This document shows, piece by piece, positions 46,386 through 58,400 of a stretch of DNA of 64,000 bases. A program made the translations under genes and the position numbers. The notes beneath the pieces are model-generated. The model was given only the letters and a program-made list of their open reading frames with translations, had not been told where the DNA came from and ran no database searches. Numbering within the stretch: position 1 is the first letter of the stretch; every line of letters starts with the position of its first letter. The DNA lies in NCBI RefSeq assembly GCF_000368085.1, contig NZ_KB849239.1, positions 1,388,184 through 1,452,183 on the forward strand. Reading direction: 5' to 3'. The stretch comes from Acinetobacter nosocomialis NIPH 2119. Lineage in GTDB: Bacteria > Pseudomonadota > Gammaproteobacteria > Pseudomonadales > Moraxellaceae.

Positions 46386-47555
46386 ATGAACTCTAGCTTG
46401 TCGTTATTACATCCGTATCCATTTGAAAAGTTAAACCAACTTTTTAAGGATACTGCCCCTGCTAACCTTCCCTTGATTCCACTATCAATTGGTGAACCTA
46501 AGCATCCAGCACCAGAGTTTGTTAAACAGGCTATTATTGATAACTTTAATCATCTATCCACTTATCCAAACAGCAAAGGCTTACCTGAGCTTCGCCAAAG
46601 TATTGCAGAGTGGTTAACTAAGCGCTTTAAACTTAATAGTATTAGTGCTGAAAACCATATTTTACCTGTATCTGGTACACGTGAAGGTATTTTCTCTTTT
46701 GTTCAAGCTTTGATTAACCGTGAAGATGCACCCTATGTGGTGATGCCAAATCCGTTTTATCAAATTTATGAAGGTGCAGCTTTACTCGCAGGTGCAAAGC
46801 CATACTTTATTAATTGCACAGAAGAAAATGGCTATTTAGGTGACTTTGACGCGGTACCAGCAGAAGTTTGGGAAAAGACAGCGCTTCTTTTTGTATGTAC
46901 ACCGGGCAACCCAACAGGTACTGTACTTTCTAAAGAGCAATTTAAAAAGCTGATTGCCCTATCTGATCAATATAATTTTGTTATTGCTTCTGATGAATGC
47001 TATTCAGAACTTTGGTTTGACCAAGCCCCTACAGGTTTATTAGAAGTTTGTGCTGAACTTGGCCGTGATGACTACAAAAACTGTATCGTCTTCCATTCAC
47101 TTTCAAAACGCTCAAATTTACCGGGCATGCGTTCAGGTTTTGTAGCTGGTGATGCTGATTTGTTAAAACCATATTTGCAATACCGTACCTATCACGGTGC
47201 AGCAATGCCCGTACAACATCAGCTTGCTTCAATTGCTGCATGGAATGATGAAAATCATGTTGAAGAAAACCGTAAGCAATATCGTGCAAAATTTGACTTA
47301 TTCCAATCTGAACTAGGCCATTTGCTTCCATTACAAAAACCTGATGCTGGTTTTTACTATTGGCTAAAAGTTGATAATGATGAAACTTTTGCCAAGATGC
47401 TCATGGAAAAAGCACACATTAAAGTTTTACCGGGTCGTTATTTATCTCGTGACACTGAACAAGGTAACCCAGGAGCCAACCATGTACGTATGGCTTTAGT
47501 GGCAGACTTGGCACAATGTGAAGAAGTGGTTAAACGTTTAAAAGCGATTCTGTAA
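46386..47555 (+). CDS. dapC: succinyldiaminopimelate transaminase DapC
   Basis: This PLP-dependent class I/II aminotransferase makes succinyl-diaminopimelate in lysine and peptidoglycan synthesis. It has 389 residues. The start MNSSLSLLHPYPFEKLNQLF and the LSIGEPKHPAP motif are typical of DapC. The PLP lysine is in FHSLSKRSNLPGMRSGF, and YSEL precedes it. The frame opens earlier at 46329, inside glnD. The start at 46386 gives the common length but its ribosome site is weak. glnD next to dapC is a known arrangement in gamma- and betaproteobacteria. Confidence 0.9.
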   Translation: MNSSLSLLHPYPFEKLNQLFKDTAPANLPLIPLSIGEPKHPAPEFVKQAIIDNFNHLSTYPNSKGLPELRQSIAEWLTKRFKLNSISAENHILPVSGTREGIFSFVQALINREDAPYVVMPNPFYQIYEGAALLAGAKPYFINCTEENGYLGDFDAVPAEVWEKTALLFVCTPGNPTGTVLSKEQFKKLIALSDQYNFVIASDECYSELWFDQAPTGLLEVCAELGRDDYKNCIVFHSLSKRSNLPGMRSGFVAGDADLLKPYLQYRTYHGAAMPVQHQLASIAAWNDENHVEENRKQYRAKFDLFQSELGHLLPLQKPDAGFYYWLKVDNDETFAKMLMEKAHIKVLPGRYLSRDTEQGNPGANHVRMALVADLAQCEEVVKRLKAIL

Positions 47556-47570
47556 GCTTCTTCTTACTTA

Positions 47571-47603
47571 GTTGTACAGCCTTTTACTCAGGTTGTACAA
47601 CTG
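47571..47603. repeat. inverted repeat containing TTGTACA
   Basis: AGTTGTACA and TGTACAACT form a 9-bp inverted repeat with a 15-base spacer between convergent dapC and the LysE-type gene. There is no T-run. It may be a weak terminator or a protein-binding site. Confidence 0.45.
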
Positions 47604-47613
47604 GGCTATAACA

Positions 47614-48246
47614 CTATTTATAGGTAATCAAAAGCACAGCAAAAATAATAAAAGCAATACTAGAACAATAGTATAAACCTGTCGCAGAGCGCTTAATTTT
47701 GTCTAAAACCCGCCCCTGAGCAAGTAATCCAATCAGCAGAATATTCCAACCAAGAACAACTCCAACCATCCATACACTCATGAGCAGTTTTTGAATTAAG
47801 CTAAACTTATATTGTATAAGCAGCATCAAACTACTATAAAACATAATATTTTTAGGATTTAGAAGACTAGACTGCACACCTAACATTAAACTTTTAATTT
47901 TGTTTTTCTTAAGGTTGGCTTGATCACTTAAATTATTGTCTTCAGATGAAAAAGATAAAACACTAGATCTGGCTGCCTTAAAGCAAAGAACACTCAAATA
48001 AACTAAATAAGCTGCACCAAGCCATTTCAATAATGTAAGAATGCTACTGCTCAAATCTCCAAGCAGCATAAAACCAAATAAACATGCAGCTAAAATTAAA
48101 GCATTTCCGAAAGTAATGCCCAAAACAACACCATAGGTATAACGGCGCCCTTTTTGCAAAAGACTAGTGAGAATTAAAAAGAAATCTGGACCCGGTGATA
48201 ACAGTGCCAAAAAATGAGTAAATGCAATAACTAAAAAAACTTCCAT
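47614..48246 (-). CDS. LysE-family amino acid exporter
   Basis: This 210-residue inner membrane protein has six helices and the LysE/RhtB signature HFLALLSPGPDFFLILTSLL near the N-terminus. A loop, SSLLNPKNIMFYSSL, follows. It exports an amino acid or similar compound. An AraC-family gene lies 64 bases upstream on the same strand and may regulate it. The substrate is unknown. Confidence 0.88.
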   Translation of the reverse strand: MEVFLVIAFTHFLALLSPGPDFFLILTSLLQKGRRYTYGVVLGITFGNALILAACLFGFMLLGDLSSSILTLLKWLGAAYLVYLSVLCFKAARSSVLSFSSEDNNLSDQANLKKNKIKSLMLGVQSSLLNPKNIMFYSSLMLLIQYKFSLIQKLLMSVWMVGVVLGWNILLIGLLAQGRVLDKIKRSATGLYYCSSIAFIIFAVLLITYK

Positions 48247-48310
48247 AACGGCTTCATCTATAAAACAGTCTGGAAAATCTTAGAAATAGAGCTAAACAAT
48301 TTCTTGTAAA

Positions 48311-49147
48311 TTATTGCGCGGCTGCGAGCTGGAACTGCCGAGGAGTTACCCCTGTATGCGCTTTGAAAGCTTTATGAAAATGGCTTTGATCACTAAAACC
48401 TAAGTTGACGGCCAGCTCTGCGAGTGAAATTCCCTGTTTAAGGAGTTCTCGAGCTTGGTTAATTTTTAAATTTATTTGAAAAGCATGGGGTGTTAGACCG
48501 ACATTTGCTTTAAATAACCGTATGATCGCATAACGGCTCAGACCAATCTGCTGGGCAAGTACCTCTAAAGAAATAAAATCCTCAGAAGAGGTAATTACAT
48601 TAACTAAATCTAGAAAATCTCTATATAAGTACTGCGGTTTTTGTATTTCTTCTAAAATAAAATGAGGCAATAATAAATCTATAAGACAATCAAAAAGCGC
48701 CTGTTCCTTTTCAAGAATTAGCTTTTGCGTATCAAAAAGTGTCTTATTCATTTCAGTAAAAGCTTTGTATAAAGTTTCATCTTTTATAATGATCGGCTTA
48801 TGCTGTGGCAGATGCAAATCAAAACCTTGCTGTTGAAACTCTGAATATAACTGGCTTAACCAAGTCAGATCTAAATGCAACATTTGGTAACTCCAAGCCA
48901 TATTTGGCTTAGGATTACAAGAATGCTCAATATGGGCGGGTACAATAACTAAAGTACCCGCGGAGATCTCTTGCGCAGTGCTAAAAGAACTTTTAAAAAT
49001 ACTATTCCCTTCGTCTACAGCACCAATTGAAAATGTTGGATGGCTATGAGACTTATAACATGTTCGGCTAAAACACGACCTTCGAGTTTCAACATATGGC
49101 ATTCGCCGATCTTGCCAAAACTCGAAAGGTTGAGGAATAGCGTTCAT
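48311..49147 (-). CDS. AraC-family transcriptional regulator
   Basis: This 278-residue protein has an N-terminal cupin sensor (SHSHPTFSIGAVDEGNSIF) and a C-terminal AraC double helix-turn-helix (ISLEVLAQQIGLSRYAIIRL and ELAVNLGFSDQSHFHKAFK). It belongs to the cupin-AraC type often paired with LysE exporters. It starts 8 bases after the gpx stop codon, so it may be partly cotranscribed with msrB-gpx, and it precedes the LysE gene on the same strand. Confidence 0.88.
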   Translation of the reverse strand: MNAIPQPFEFWQDRRMPYVETRRSCFSRTCYKSHSHPTFSIGAVDEGNSIFKSSFSTAQEISAGTLVIVPAHIEHSCNPKPNMAWSYQMLHLDLTWLSQLYSEFQQQGFDLHLPQHKPIIIKDETLYKAFTEMNKTLFDTQKLILEKEQALFDCLIDLLLPHFILEEIQKPQYLYRDFLDLVNVITSSEDFISLEVLAQQIGLSRYAIIRLFKANVGLTPHAFQINLKINQARELLKQGISLAELAVNLGFSDQSHFHKAFKAHTGVTPRQFQLAAAQ

Positions 49148-49155
49148 TGAATCGA

Positions 49156-49641
49156 TTAGCCCGCTAATGCTTTTTCAATATCGGCTTCCAATGCCTCTGG
49201 TTTAGTTGTAGGTGCATAACGATTTAAAACTGAACCATCTTTGCCAACCAAAAACTTGGTAAAGTTCCATTTAATACTACTACTTCCCAAAATTCCTTTT
49301 GCTTCACGTGTTAAATATCTAAAAATCACATGAGCTTCAGGCCCTTTCACATCGACTTTGGCAAACATAGGGAATTTCACCCCATAATTTCGCTGGCAGA
49401 AAGCCCCGATTTCTTTATTATTTCCTGGATCTTGCCCACCAAACTGGTTGCAGGGAAAACCTAAAACTTCCAAACCTTGATCTTTATATTTTTCATAAAG
49501 TTTTTCGAGGCCCGCAAACTGTGGAGTAAAACCACATTTACTGGCAGTATTTACAATTAATAAAACTTTACCTTTGTAATCAGCAAATTGCTTAATATCA
49601 CCTTCTAACAATTCAGCTTCAAACTGATAAATGTTACTCAT
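49156..49641 (-). CDS. glutathione peroxidase-type thiol peroxidase
   Basis: This 161-residue cysteine-type peroxidase resembles BtuE. The active-site region [12 protein letters not shown] carries the peroxidatic Cys at about residue 36. The second motif [14 protein letters not shown] has a resolving Cys, and the tetrad residues are in KWNFTKFLV. It reduces hydroperoxides in the cytoplasm, likely with thioredoxin. It overlaps msrB by 4 bases (ATGA), giving coupled translation with a methionine sulfoxide repair enzyme. Confidence 0.93.
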   Translation of the reverse strand: MSNIYQFEAELLEGDIKQFADYKGKVLLIVNTASKCGFTPQFAGLEKLYEKYKDQGLEVLGFPCNQFGGQDPGNNKEIGAFCQRNYGVKFPMFAKVDVKGPEAHVIFRYLTREAKGILGSSSIKWNFTKFLVGKDGSVLNRYAPTTKPEALEADIEKALAG

Positions 49642-50057
49642 GGATAAGTTTCCTCGTCATTTTTTTCTTGTGTTTTAAGTTGTAATGATGCCGAGTTCAC
49701 ACAGTAGCGTAAACCTGTCGGCTGTGGTCCATCTTCAAAAACATGCCCAAGATGGGCTTCGCAATCATGACAAACAATTTCAGTTCTGACCATACCATGT
49801 GTTAAATCTTCATGTTCATCAATAACGGTTCCATTTACTGGGCGAAAGAAGCTTGGCCAACCGCAACCGCTGTCGTATTTTGCATCTGACGAGAACAATT
49901 CCGCGCCACAACAACGACAAACATAAGTACCATGCTGCTTAGTATTCCAGTATTGCCCCGTAAAAGCTGGTTCAGTGCCCTTTTGTCGTGTTATCCGATA
50001 TTCTTCTGGTGATAACTCTCTTTGCCATTCCCGGTCTGTTTTATTAACTTTTCCCAT
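49638..50057 (-). CDS. msrB: peptide methionine-R-sulfoxide reductase MsrB
   Basis: MsrB repairs methionine R-sulfoxide in proteins. The 139 residues contain two zinc CxxC motifs, CRCC and CHDC, the [10 protein letters not shown] core and the catalytic Cys in [16 protein letters not shown] six bases upstream decides the ATG at 50057; the earlier in-frame GTG at 50066 has no ribosome site. Together with gpx it forms a two-gene oxidative stress operon. Confidence 0.95.
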   Translation of the reverse strand: MGKVNKTDREWQRELSPEEYRITRQKGTEPAFTGQYWNTKQHGTYVCRCCGAELFSSDAKYDSGCGWPSFFRPVNGTVIDEHEDLTHGMVRTEIVCHDCEAHLGHVFEDGPQPTGLRYCVNSASLQLKTQEKNDEETYP

Positions 50058-50297
50058 GACATGCACCTTTTATTCTGATGTAAACATAAATTGATAATCG
50101 TATTTTATATTTACGCCATTCATCAAAAAAACACTAGTCTCTGAACGTAAAATTTGTTGGAATTTAATCATCTAAGCTATGGAAAGCAAAAAGTAAGCAA
50201 AGTACAAAAACAAAAGTAAGCATATTTATGCTTTATTTTCTTTCAAGGAAGCAAAGATGGTGCTATTCTTGTTTGGCACGGTTGTATAGGACAAAAC

Positions 50298-51728
50298 ATG
50301 TCTCAGAAAAAAAGTGTGCTTTTCCAGCAACTATTACCAGTTATCAAAGAGTATCAGCAATCGGGTTTTACCCATGAAAAAATTGTTGAATTACTAAAAG
50401 ATCAACATGATCTAAATTTGGTAACGGTTAAAACATTTAAAAGTTATTTATACCGATATGCAAAAGTGAACCCAGCTATGTCTAAAAATACTGCTACTCT
50501 CCAATCCATGCCAACTTCTCGGGAAATTAAGAAATCATCGAAGCTTGAGCATGTTTGCTATGACATTCGCGGACCTGTATTACGAGCCGCCAATGAAATG
50601 GAAGAGCAAGGACATAAAATCATTAAGCTAAATATCGGCAACCCTGCTCCATTTGGTTTTGAAGCACCACAAGAAATTATTAATGACGTTGCTTTAAACC
50701 TACCAAATGCAATTGGCTATGTTGACTCAAAAGGTATCTTCCCTGCACGTAAAGCGATCTGCCAGTACTACCAACAAAAAGGTATCTTAAATATGCACGT
50801 TAATGACGTGTATATCGGTAACGGCGTGTCTGAACTTATTGTAATGGCTATGCAAGGTCTACTTGATGATGGCGATGAAATGCTAATTCCAATGCCGGAC
50901 TATCCGCTTTGGACAGCAGCCGTTAATCTTTCGGGTGGTACTGCTATTCACTATAAATGTGATGAAGAAAATAGTTGGTATCCAGATATTGCCGATATTG
51001 AAAGTAAAATTACTTCAAATACCCGTGGTATTGTGATTATTAACCCGAACAACCCAACTGGCTCGGTATATCCACGCCACGTGCTTGAACAAATTGTGGC
51101 TCTTGCCAAGAAATACGATTTGATTTTATTTGCTGACGAAATTTACGACAAAATTGTTTATGACGGAATTGAGCACGTTTCGGTTGCCTCTTTAGCTGGC
51201 GATCAGTTATGTATTTCGTTCAATGGTTTATCAAAAGCTTATCGTATTGCTGGTTTCCGCTCAGGTTGGATGGCAATCACAGGCGATAGAAGTCGTGCGG
51301 CAGACTATATTGAAGGCTTAGATATGTTAGCTTCTATGCGTTTATGCGCAAACGTACAAGCTCAATATGCAATTCAAACTGCGCTTGGCGGCTATCAATC
51401 CATTAATGACTTAATCCGCCCGGGTGGTCGTCTATATGAACAGCGCAATATCGCATGGGAAATGTTAAATGAAATTCCTGGGGTAAGCTGTGTAAAACCA
51501 GAAGGTGCAATGTATTGTTTCCCACGACTTGATCCTAACATTTACCCAATCGAAGACGACGAAAAGCTAATGTTAGATTTACTTCGTGCCGAAAAAGTAC
51601 TTTTAGTACAAGGAACGGGATTTAACTGGCCAACACCAGATCATTTCCGGGTTGTTTTCTTACCTGCAGAAAATGAATTACGCGAAGCAATTGGTCGCTT
51701 AGGTCGTTTCTTAGCAAATCGCCGTTAA
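50298..51728 (+). CDS. AlaA-like glutamate-pyruvate aminotransferase with N-terminal extension
   Basis: Residues about 75-476 are a class I PLP aminotransferase closest to AlaA (LNIGNPAPFGFEAP, then NPNNPTGSVYPRHVL, then PLP lysine in NGLSKAYRIAGFRSGW). It transfers the amino group of glutamate to pyruvate to make alanine. The first 60 residues are an extension not found in E. coli AlaA: helix-rich, with pattern GFTHEKIVELLKDQHDLN and TFKSYLYRYAK. This resembles the small DNA-binding domain of plasmid TraK-like proteins. AGGA six bases before the ATG at 50298 supports the long form; an in-frame ATG at 50478 gives the usual AlaA length but lacks a ribosome site. Terminator follows. Confidence 0.88.
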   Translation: MSQKKSVLFQQLLPVIKEYQQSGFTHEKIVELLKDQHDLNLVTVKTFKSYLYRYAKVNPAMSKNTATLQSMPTSREIKKSSKLEHVCYDIRGPVLRAANEMEEQGHKIIKLNIGNPAPFGFEAPQEIINDVALNLPNAIGYVDSKGIFPARKAICQYYQQKGILNMHVNDVYIGNGVSELIVMAMQGLLDDGDEMLIPMPDYPLWTAAVNLSGGTAIHYKCDEENSWYPDIADIESKITSNTRGIVIINPNNPTGSVYPRHVLEQIVALAKKYDLILFADEIYDKIVYDGIEHVSVASLAGDQLCISFNGLSKAYRIAGFRSGWMAITGDRSRAADYIEGLDMLASMRLCANVQAQYAIQTALGGYQSINDLIRPGGRLYEQRNIAWEMLNEIPGVSCVKPEGAMYCFPRLDPNIYPIEDDEKLMLDLLRAEKVLLVQGTGFNWPTPDHFRVVFLPAENELREAIGRLGRFLANRR

Positions 51729-51742
51729 AAAATGCATAATTA

Positions 51743-51773
51743 AAAAAGGCATCTAATTAAGATGCCTTTTTTA
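51743..51773 (+). terminator. terminator after alaA-like gene
   Basis: AAAAAAGGCATCT and AGATGCCTTTTTT form a 13-bp perfect stem with an AATTA loop. Confidence 0.95.
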
Positions 51774-52064
51774 TTTTTATACCATTTATGCACGTAGTTA
51801 AAAACTTACCCACTTCATTTTAAGCATACTTAAAAAACAACTTAGCATATTGATTCAAATATGTTTTTTATAAAACAAACTCATTCTAGTCTCTTCTTAA
51901 AAAGAAAATAATATTTTTTACCATTCGATTAAATTCTTATATTTTTCCTGTATTTCTCTTCTCGCTATTATGCAAAAAATGCATGAGTTGATATTTTTTT
52001 GCATTTCACACTGCTTCAAAATCGAGCAACAATCCCTTTCCATAACAACATCACCATATTCGAT

Positions 52065-52117
52065 TCGGTTAACACTGATGCAGATTTAGGAAGATGAAAT
52101 CAGTTAACGGACCGAAC
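52065..52117. promoter_or_regulatory. imperfect inverted repeat upstream of gltP
   Basis: TTCGGTTAACACTGAT and ATCAGTTAACGGACCGAA are imperfect inverted arms around about 19 bases. They share the GTTAAC cores. It could be a leader hairpin or an operator. Confidence 0.35.
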
Positions 52118-52138
52118 TGAACTTACAAGGAAAGCTTT

Positions 52139-52172
52139 TCAATCATCTCTAGCCCATCTAAAAGATGATTGA
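52139..52172 (+). promoter_or_regulatory. leader hairpin just upstream of gltP
   Basis: TCAATCATCT and AGATGATTGA form a perfect 10-bp stem around a 14-base loop, ending 21 bases before the gltP ATG. It is not followed by T-rich DNA, so it is more likely a leader structure than a terminator. Confidence 0.4.
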
Positions 52173-52193
52173 ACCCAAAGGATAGAGGTTCAT

Positions 52194-53501
52194 ATGAAGC
52201 AAAAGAAATTGCTCAAGTATATTGTGGTTGCTATTTTATTAGGAGTATTGACAGGTTGGATCTGTCACCACTTCTTTAATGAAGGTGAGCAACTGAAGCA
52301 AATCGCTTCTTATTTCAATATCGTCACAGATATCTTTTTACGTCTCATCAAAATGATTATTGCACCACTGGTATTTGCCACAATTGTGTCTGGCATTGTA
52401 TCTATGGGTAAATCAACTTCTATTGGTAGTATCACGCTTAAGTCAATGACTTGGTTTATTACTGCGTCATTTGTCTCACTAGCCATCGGTATGGGTTTAG
52501 TCAATTTTTTTCAACCCGGCGCGGCATTAAATTTAGTATTACCAACAGCTCAAGAACTCAGTAGCGCCTCGCTCCCAGCGACTACTGGCTTTACACTACA
52601 GTCATTTTTAAGCCATGTTTTTCCACGCAGTATTGCAGAAGCCATGGCAAACAATGATATTTTACAAGTGCTTGTTTTTGCTATTTTCTTTGGTTCAGCA
52701 CTCGCATATGTCAATCAGGGTAAAGAAAAAGACTCCGTTATTATTCGTCTAACAGATGAACTCAGTAAAATTATGTTCCGTATTACTGATTACGTCATGA
52801 AATTTGCACCTATAGCAGTTTTTGCAGCGATTGCTTCTGCAATTACAGTACAAGGTTTAGGATTAATTGTTGACTACGGAATTTTAATTGCAGAATTCTA
52901 CTTTGGGCTTTTATTACTCTGGGTTGTTTTATTCTCGGTGGGTGCAATCGTACTGAAAAAAGATATCTTCCGTTTAGGCAAGTTAATTCGTGAGCCTGTA
53001 ACTCTTGCTTTTGCTACAGCTTCTAGTGAATCAGCTTATCCTAAAGTTATGGACGCCCTAAATAAGTTCGGTGTGCCTAAAAAAGTGACGAGCTTCGTTT
53101 TACCTTTAGGTTATTCATTTAATCTTGATGGTTCAATGATGTATACCACCTTTGCGGTACTCTTTATTGCTCAGGCTTACCACATTGATTTGAGCTTTAC
53201 CCAGCAAATCTTAATTTTGTTAACTCTTATGGTAACAAGTAAAGGTATTGCAGGTGTTTCGAGAGCTTCTATTGTTGTAATTTCAGCAACACTCACGATG
53301 TTCCATTTGCCTGAAGCTGGCATTTTGTTATTGCTTGGAATTGACCAATTCTTAGATATGGGCCGCACCGCTACAAATGTGGTTGGTAATAGTATTGCTA
53401 CCGCAGTTGTGGCAAAACTTGAAGGTGACAAAGTTGCTGATATTGAAGAGTCGCCAGAACCTGTATTAATTAAAACAACACAAGAACAAACGATCGCTTA
53501 A
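52194..53501 (+). CDS. gltP: dicarboxylate/amino acid:cation symporter, GltP-like
   Basis: This 435-residue inner membrane symporter of the DAACS family imports glutamate and aspartate with protons or sodium. Markers are LRLIKMIIAPLVFATIVSGI, the serine-rich re-entrant loop AFATASSESAYPKVM, LPLGYSFNLDGSMMY and GIDQFLDMGRTATNVVGNS. The last two carry the substrate-binding Asp and Asn residues of the family. GAGG lies five bases before the ATG. It precedes a secreted asparaginase/glutaminase gene, and the pair would convert Gln and Asn outside and import the products. Confidence 0.92.
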   Translation: MKQKKLLKYIVVAILLGVLTGWICHHFFNEGEQLKQIASYFNIVTDIFLRLIKMIIAPLVFATIVSGIVSMGKSTSIGSITLKSMTWFITASFVSLAIGMGLVNFFQPGAALNLVLPTAQELSSASLPATTGFTLQSFLSHVFPRSIAEAMANNDILQVLVFAIFFGSALAYVNQGKEKDSVIIRLTDELSKIMFRITDYVMKFAPIAVFAAIASAITVQGLGLIVDYGILIAEFYFGLLLLWVVLFSVGAIVLKKDIFRLGKLIREPVTLAFATASSESAYPKVMDALNKFGVPKKVTSFVLPLGYSFNLDGSMMYTTFAVLFIAQAYHIDLSFTQQILILLTLMVTSKGIAGVSRASIVVISATLTMFHLPEAGILLLLGIDQFLDMGRTATNVVGNSIATAVVAKLEGDKVADIEESPEPVLIKTTQEQTIA

Positions 53502-53530
53502 GTTTCTCTTTTCTCCCACTCTCCCAACTA

Positions 53531-53570
53531 AGAGCAATTTTATATGACCAATAAAATTGCTCTTTTTTTT
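53531..53570 (+). terminator. terminator after gltP
   Basis: AGAGCAATTTTAT and ATAAAATTGCTCT form a perfect 13-bp stem with a 7-base loop, followed by a long T-run. Confidence 0.93.
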
Positions 53571-55252
<1,682 letters not shown>

Positions 55253-55259
55253 ATTTTTC

Positions 55260-55287
55260 AACCAGCCCAAATCAGTTTGGGCTGGTT
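55260..55287 (+). terminator. terminator after asparaginase gene
   Basis: AACCAGCCCAAA and TTTGGGCTGGTT form a 12-bp perfect stem with a TCAG loop, followed by CTTTTC. Confidence 0.9.
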
Positions 55288-55452
55288 CTTTTCTCCTGCT
55301 TCAAAAGACGCAACATCTTTGATCAATCCTCTACTTTCGTGTTCTCAACATTCTGTTTAAATACTAAAATCCATAACAGTTGCCAAAATATTAAGCATTT
55401 CGTTTGAACTTTGCGTGTTAAACTATGCTTCGGTCGCATTAAGGATTGGTTT

Positions 55453-58400
55453 ATGCAGTTTGTTCATCTCGGTATTTACACAGAATTTTCGATTACAGAG
55501 TCGATTGTTCGCATACCCGACTTGGTCAAGGCTGCTGTAAAGGATGAAATGCCTGCGCTGGCACTTACCGACTTATCTAACCTTCATGCTGCTGTAAAGT
55601 TTTATAACTCTTGCCTCAAGAAAGGTATTAAGCCTATTTTGGGTAGCACAATCCGTCTTAATGATGCCCAGCATCGTGCAACTTTGCTTGCAATGAGCGA
55701 TATCGGATGGAAAGGACTGACTGAAATTGTTTCGCGTGGCTTTATTGAAGGTCAGCAACTCAGTATTCCTTGTGTACAAAAAGAATGGGTTCTAGAGCAG
55801 CATCAAGATATTATTGTTTTACTTGGCCAACATAGTGATGTTGGGCAAATGCTTTGCTCATCTAATCCGCAAAAAGCAGAACCCTTACTTGAAGAATGGA
55901 TCGAAAAGTTTGGCAATCGAGTTTATCTTGCTTTAACACGTACTGATCGTGCCGGTGAAGAAGATTTTATTCAAGAAGCTGCCAAGTTAGCAGCTAAATA
56001 TCATATTGGGGTAGTTGCTCATAACGATGTGCACTTTGTTGAAAAAGAAGATTTCGAAGCACATGAAGCACGTGTATGTATTGCAGATGGTTATGTTTTA
56101 GCAGATGACCGACGTCCACGTTTGTATAGTCCTGAACAGCATTTCAAAACTTCAGATGAAATGATTGAGCTGTTTTCAGATATCCCGAGTGCTATTGAAA
56201 ACACCTATCATATTGCTAAACGCTGTAATGTCAGCTTAAAACTCGGCACATACTTCTTACCTGAGTACCCAATTCCTGATGGTTTTACCATCGACACCTA
56301 TTTTGAACACTTATCAAAAGAGGGTTTGGAAGAGCGTTTAAACTATCTTTACCCAGTTGAAAAACGTGGTGAAGACTGGCCAGAAATTCGTAAGCCATAT
56401 GATGAGCGAATTGATTATGAAGTTGGAATCATTCTTAAAATGGGATTCCCCGGCTACTTCCTCATCGTCATGGACTTCATTCAATGGGCCAAAAATAATG
56501 GCGTCCCTGTAGGGCCAGGCCGTGGTTCTGGTGCTGGTTCATTGGTTGCATATAGCTTAAAAATTACCGACCTTGACCCTCTTCGTTATGACTTGCTCTT
56601 TGAACGTTTCTTAAACCCAGAACGTGTATCGATGCCCGACTTTGACGTCGATTTCTGTATCGCAGGTCGTGACCGTGTTATTGACTACGTATCACGTACT
56701 TATGGACGTGAAGCAGTTTCTCAGATTGCAACTTTCGGTACCATGGCTGCAAAAGGTGCGATTCGTGACGTTGCCCGTGTCTTAGGTAAGTCTTATGGTC
56801 TAGCTGACCGTATTTCAAAAATGGTTCCAACTAAACCACTCGGTGTAGATTTAGCAACCGCTATTGAGATGGAACCTCAGCTTAAAGATATCGTTACCAA
56901 CCCTTCAAACCCAGATAATGATGATGCCAGTGAAATTTGGGAAATGGCATTAAAATTAGAAGGTATTACTCGAAATACAGGTAAACATGCCGGTGGTGTT
57001 GTTATTGCGCCAGGTAAAATTACTGACTTCTCTGCAGTACTTTGTGATGCAGACGGTACGAACCGTGTAGCTCAATACGATAAAGATGACGTAGAAGCTG
57101 CAGGTCTCGTAAAATTCGACTTCTTGGGCTTACGTAACTTAACGGTTATTGAAGATGCAATTCAAAATATTAATAAAAACCGTGGCAATGACCCTTTAAA
57201 CATTTCACACGTCCCTCTTGACGACCCTAAAGCTTACTCTGTCTTTGCCGATGCAAATACAACCGCGGTATTCCAGTTTGAATCCGTCGGTATGAAGCGA
57301 ATGCTTAAAGAAGCACGTCCAAGTAAATTCGAAGAAATTATTGCGTTCGTGTCTTTGTATCGTCCGGGCCCGATGGACCTGATTCCTGACTTTATTCACC
57401 GTATGCATGGTGGAGATTTTGAATATCTTCATCCATTGCTGGAAGGCGTATTAGAGCCAACCTACGGGATTATGGTTTACCAAGAACAGGTAATGCAAAC
57501 TGCACAGATTTGTGCGGGTTATACACTCGGTGGCGCTGACTTACTTCGCCGTGCAATGGGTAAAAAGAAACCTGAAGAAATGGTGAAACAACGCCAAATC
57601 TTCCTTGAAGGTGCTGGACAAAAAGGCATTGACGAAAGCACAGCCAACCATATCTTTGACTATATGGAAAAGTTCGCAGGCTATGGTTTCAACAAATCTC
57701 ACGCAGCTGCTTATGCCCTTGTTGCATACCATACAGCATGGTTAAAAGCTCATTATCCTGCCGAATTTATGGCAGCGGTAATGTCATCGGAAATGCAGAA
57801 CACTGACAGTGTCGTATTTTTGATTGATGACTGTCGAAATAATGGACTTGAGGTCTTACCTCCGTCAGTTAACATGTCGACTTATCATTTCCATGCCAGT
57901 GATGATAAAACCATCGTTTATGGTTTAGGTGCAATTAAAGGTGTTGGTGAACAGGCAATGCAGTCTGTTATTGACTCACGTCGTCAACAAGGGCCTTATA
58001 CTGACCTATTCGACTTCTGCCACCGTATTGATTTGAAAAAAATCAATAAACGAACTTTAGAGGCACTTATCCGTGCTGGTGCGCTTGATTGTTTAGGTAT
58101 TGAACGTTCAAGTTTAATGGCTCAATTGCCTGAAGCCGTACAAGCAGCTGAACAGGCACGTAGTAACCGTGAAAGCGGTATTATGGACTTATTTGGTGAA
58201 GTTGAAGAAGTTCAACGTAAACCAGCTAAACCTGTTAAGCCATGGAGTGATGAGGTTCGTCTTAAAGGCGAAAAAGATACACTTGGTTTGTATTTAACGG
58301 GTCACCCAATTGATGTGTACCGCCAAGAACTCAAAGCCTTTATTCCTGCAAAACTTAATGAAATTACCGCAACTCGCCGCGGTGTAACAACAGTTTATGC

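Larger units (their letters stand above)
51774..52193. other. leader and promoter region of gltP
   Basis: These 420 bases hold no gene. The left part is AT-rich promoter-like DNA. The right part, about 52063-52172, carries two inverted repeats that could fold in the mRNA leader; listed separately. Confidence 0.55.
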
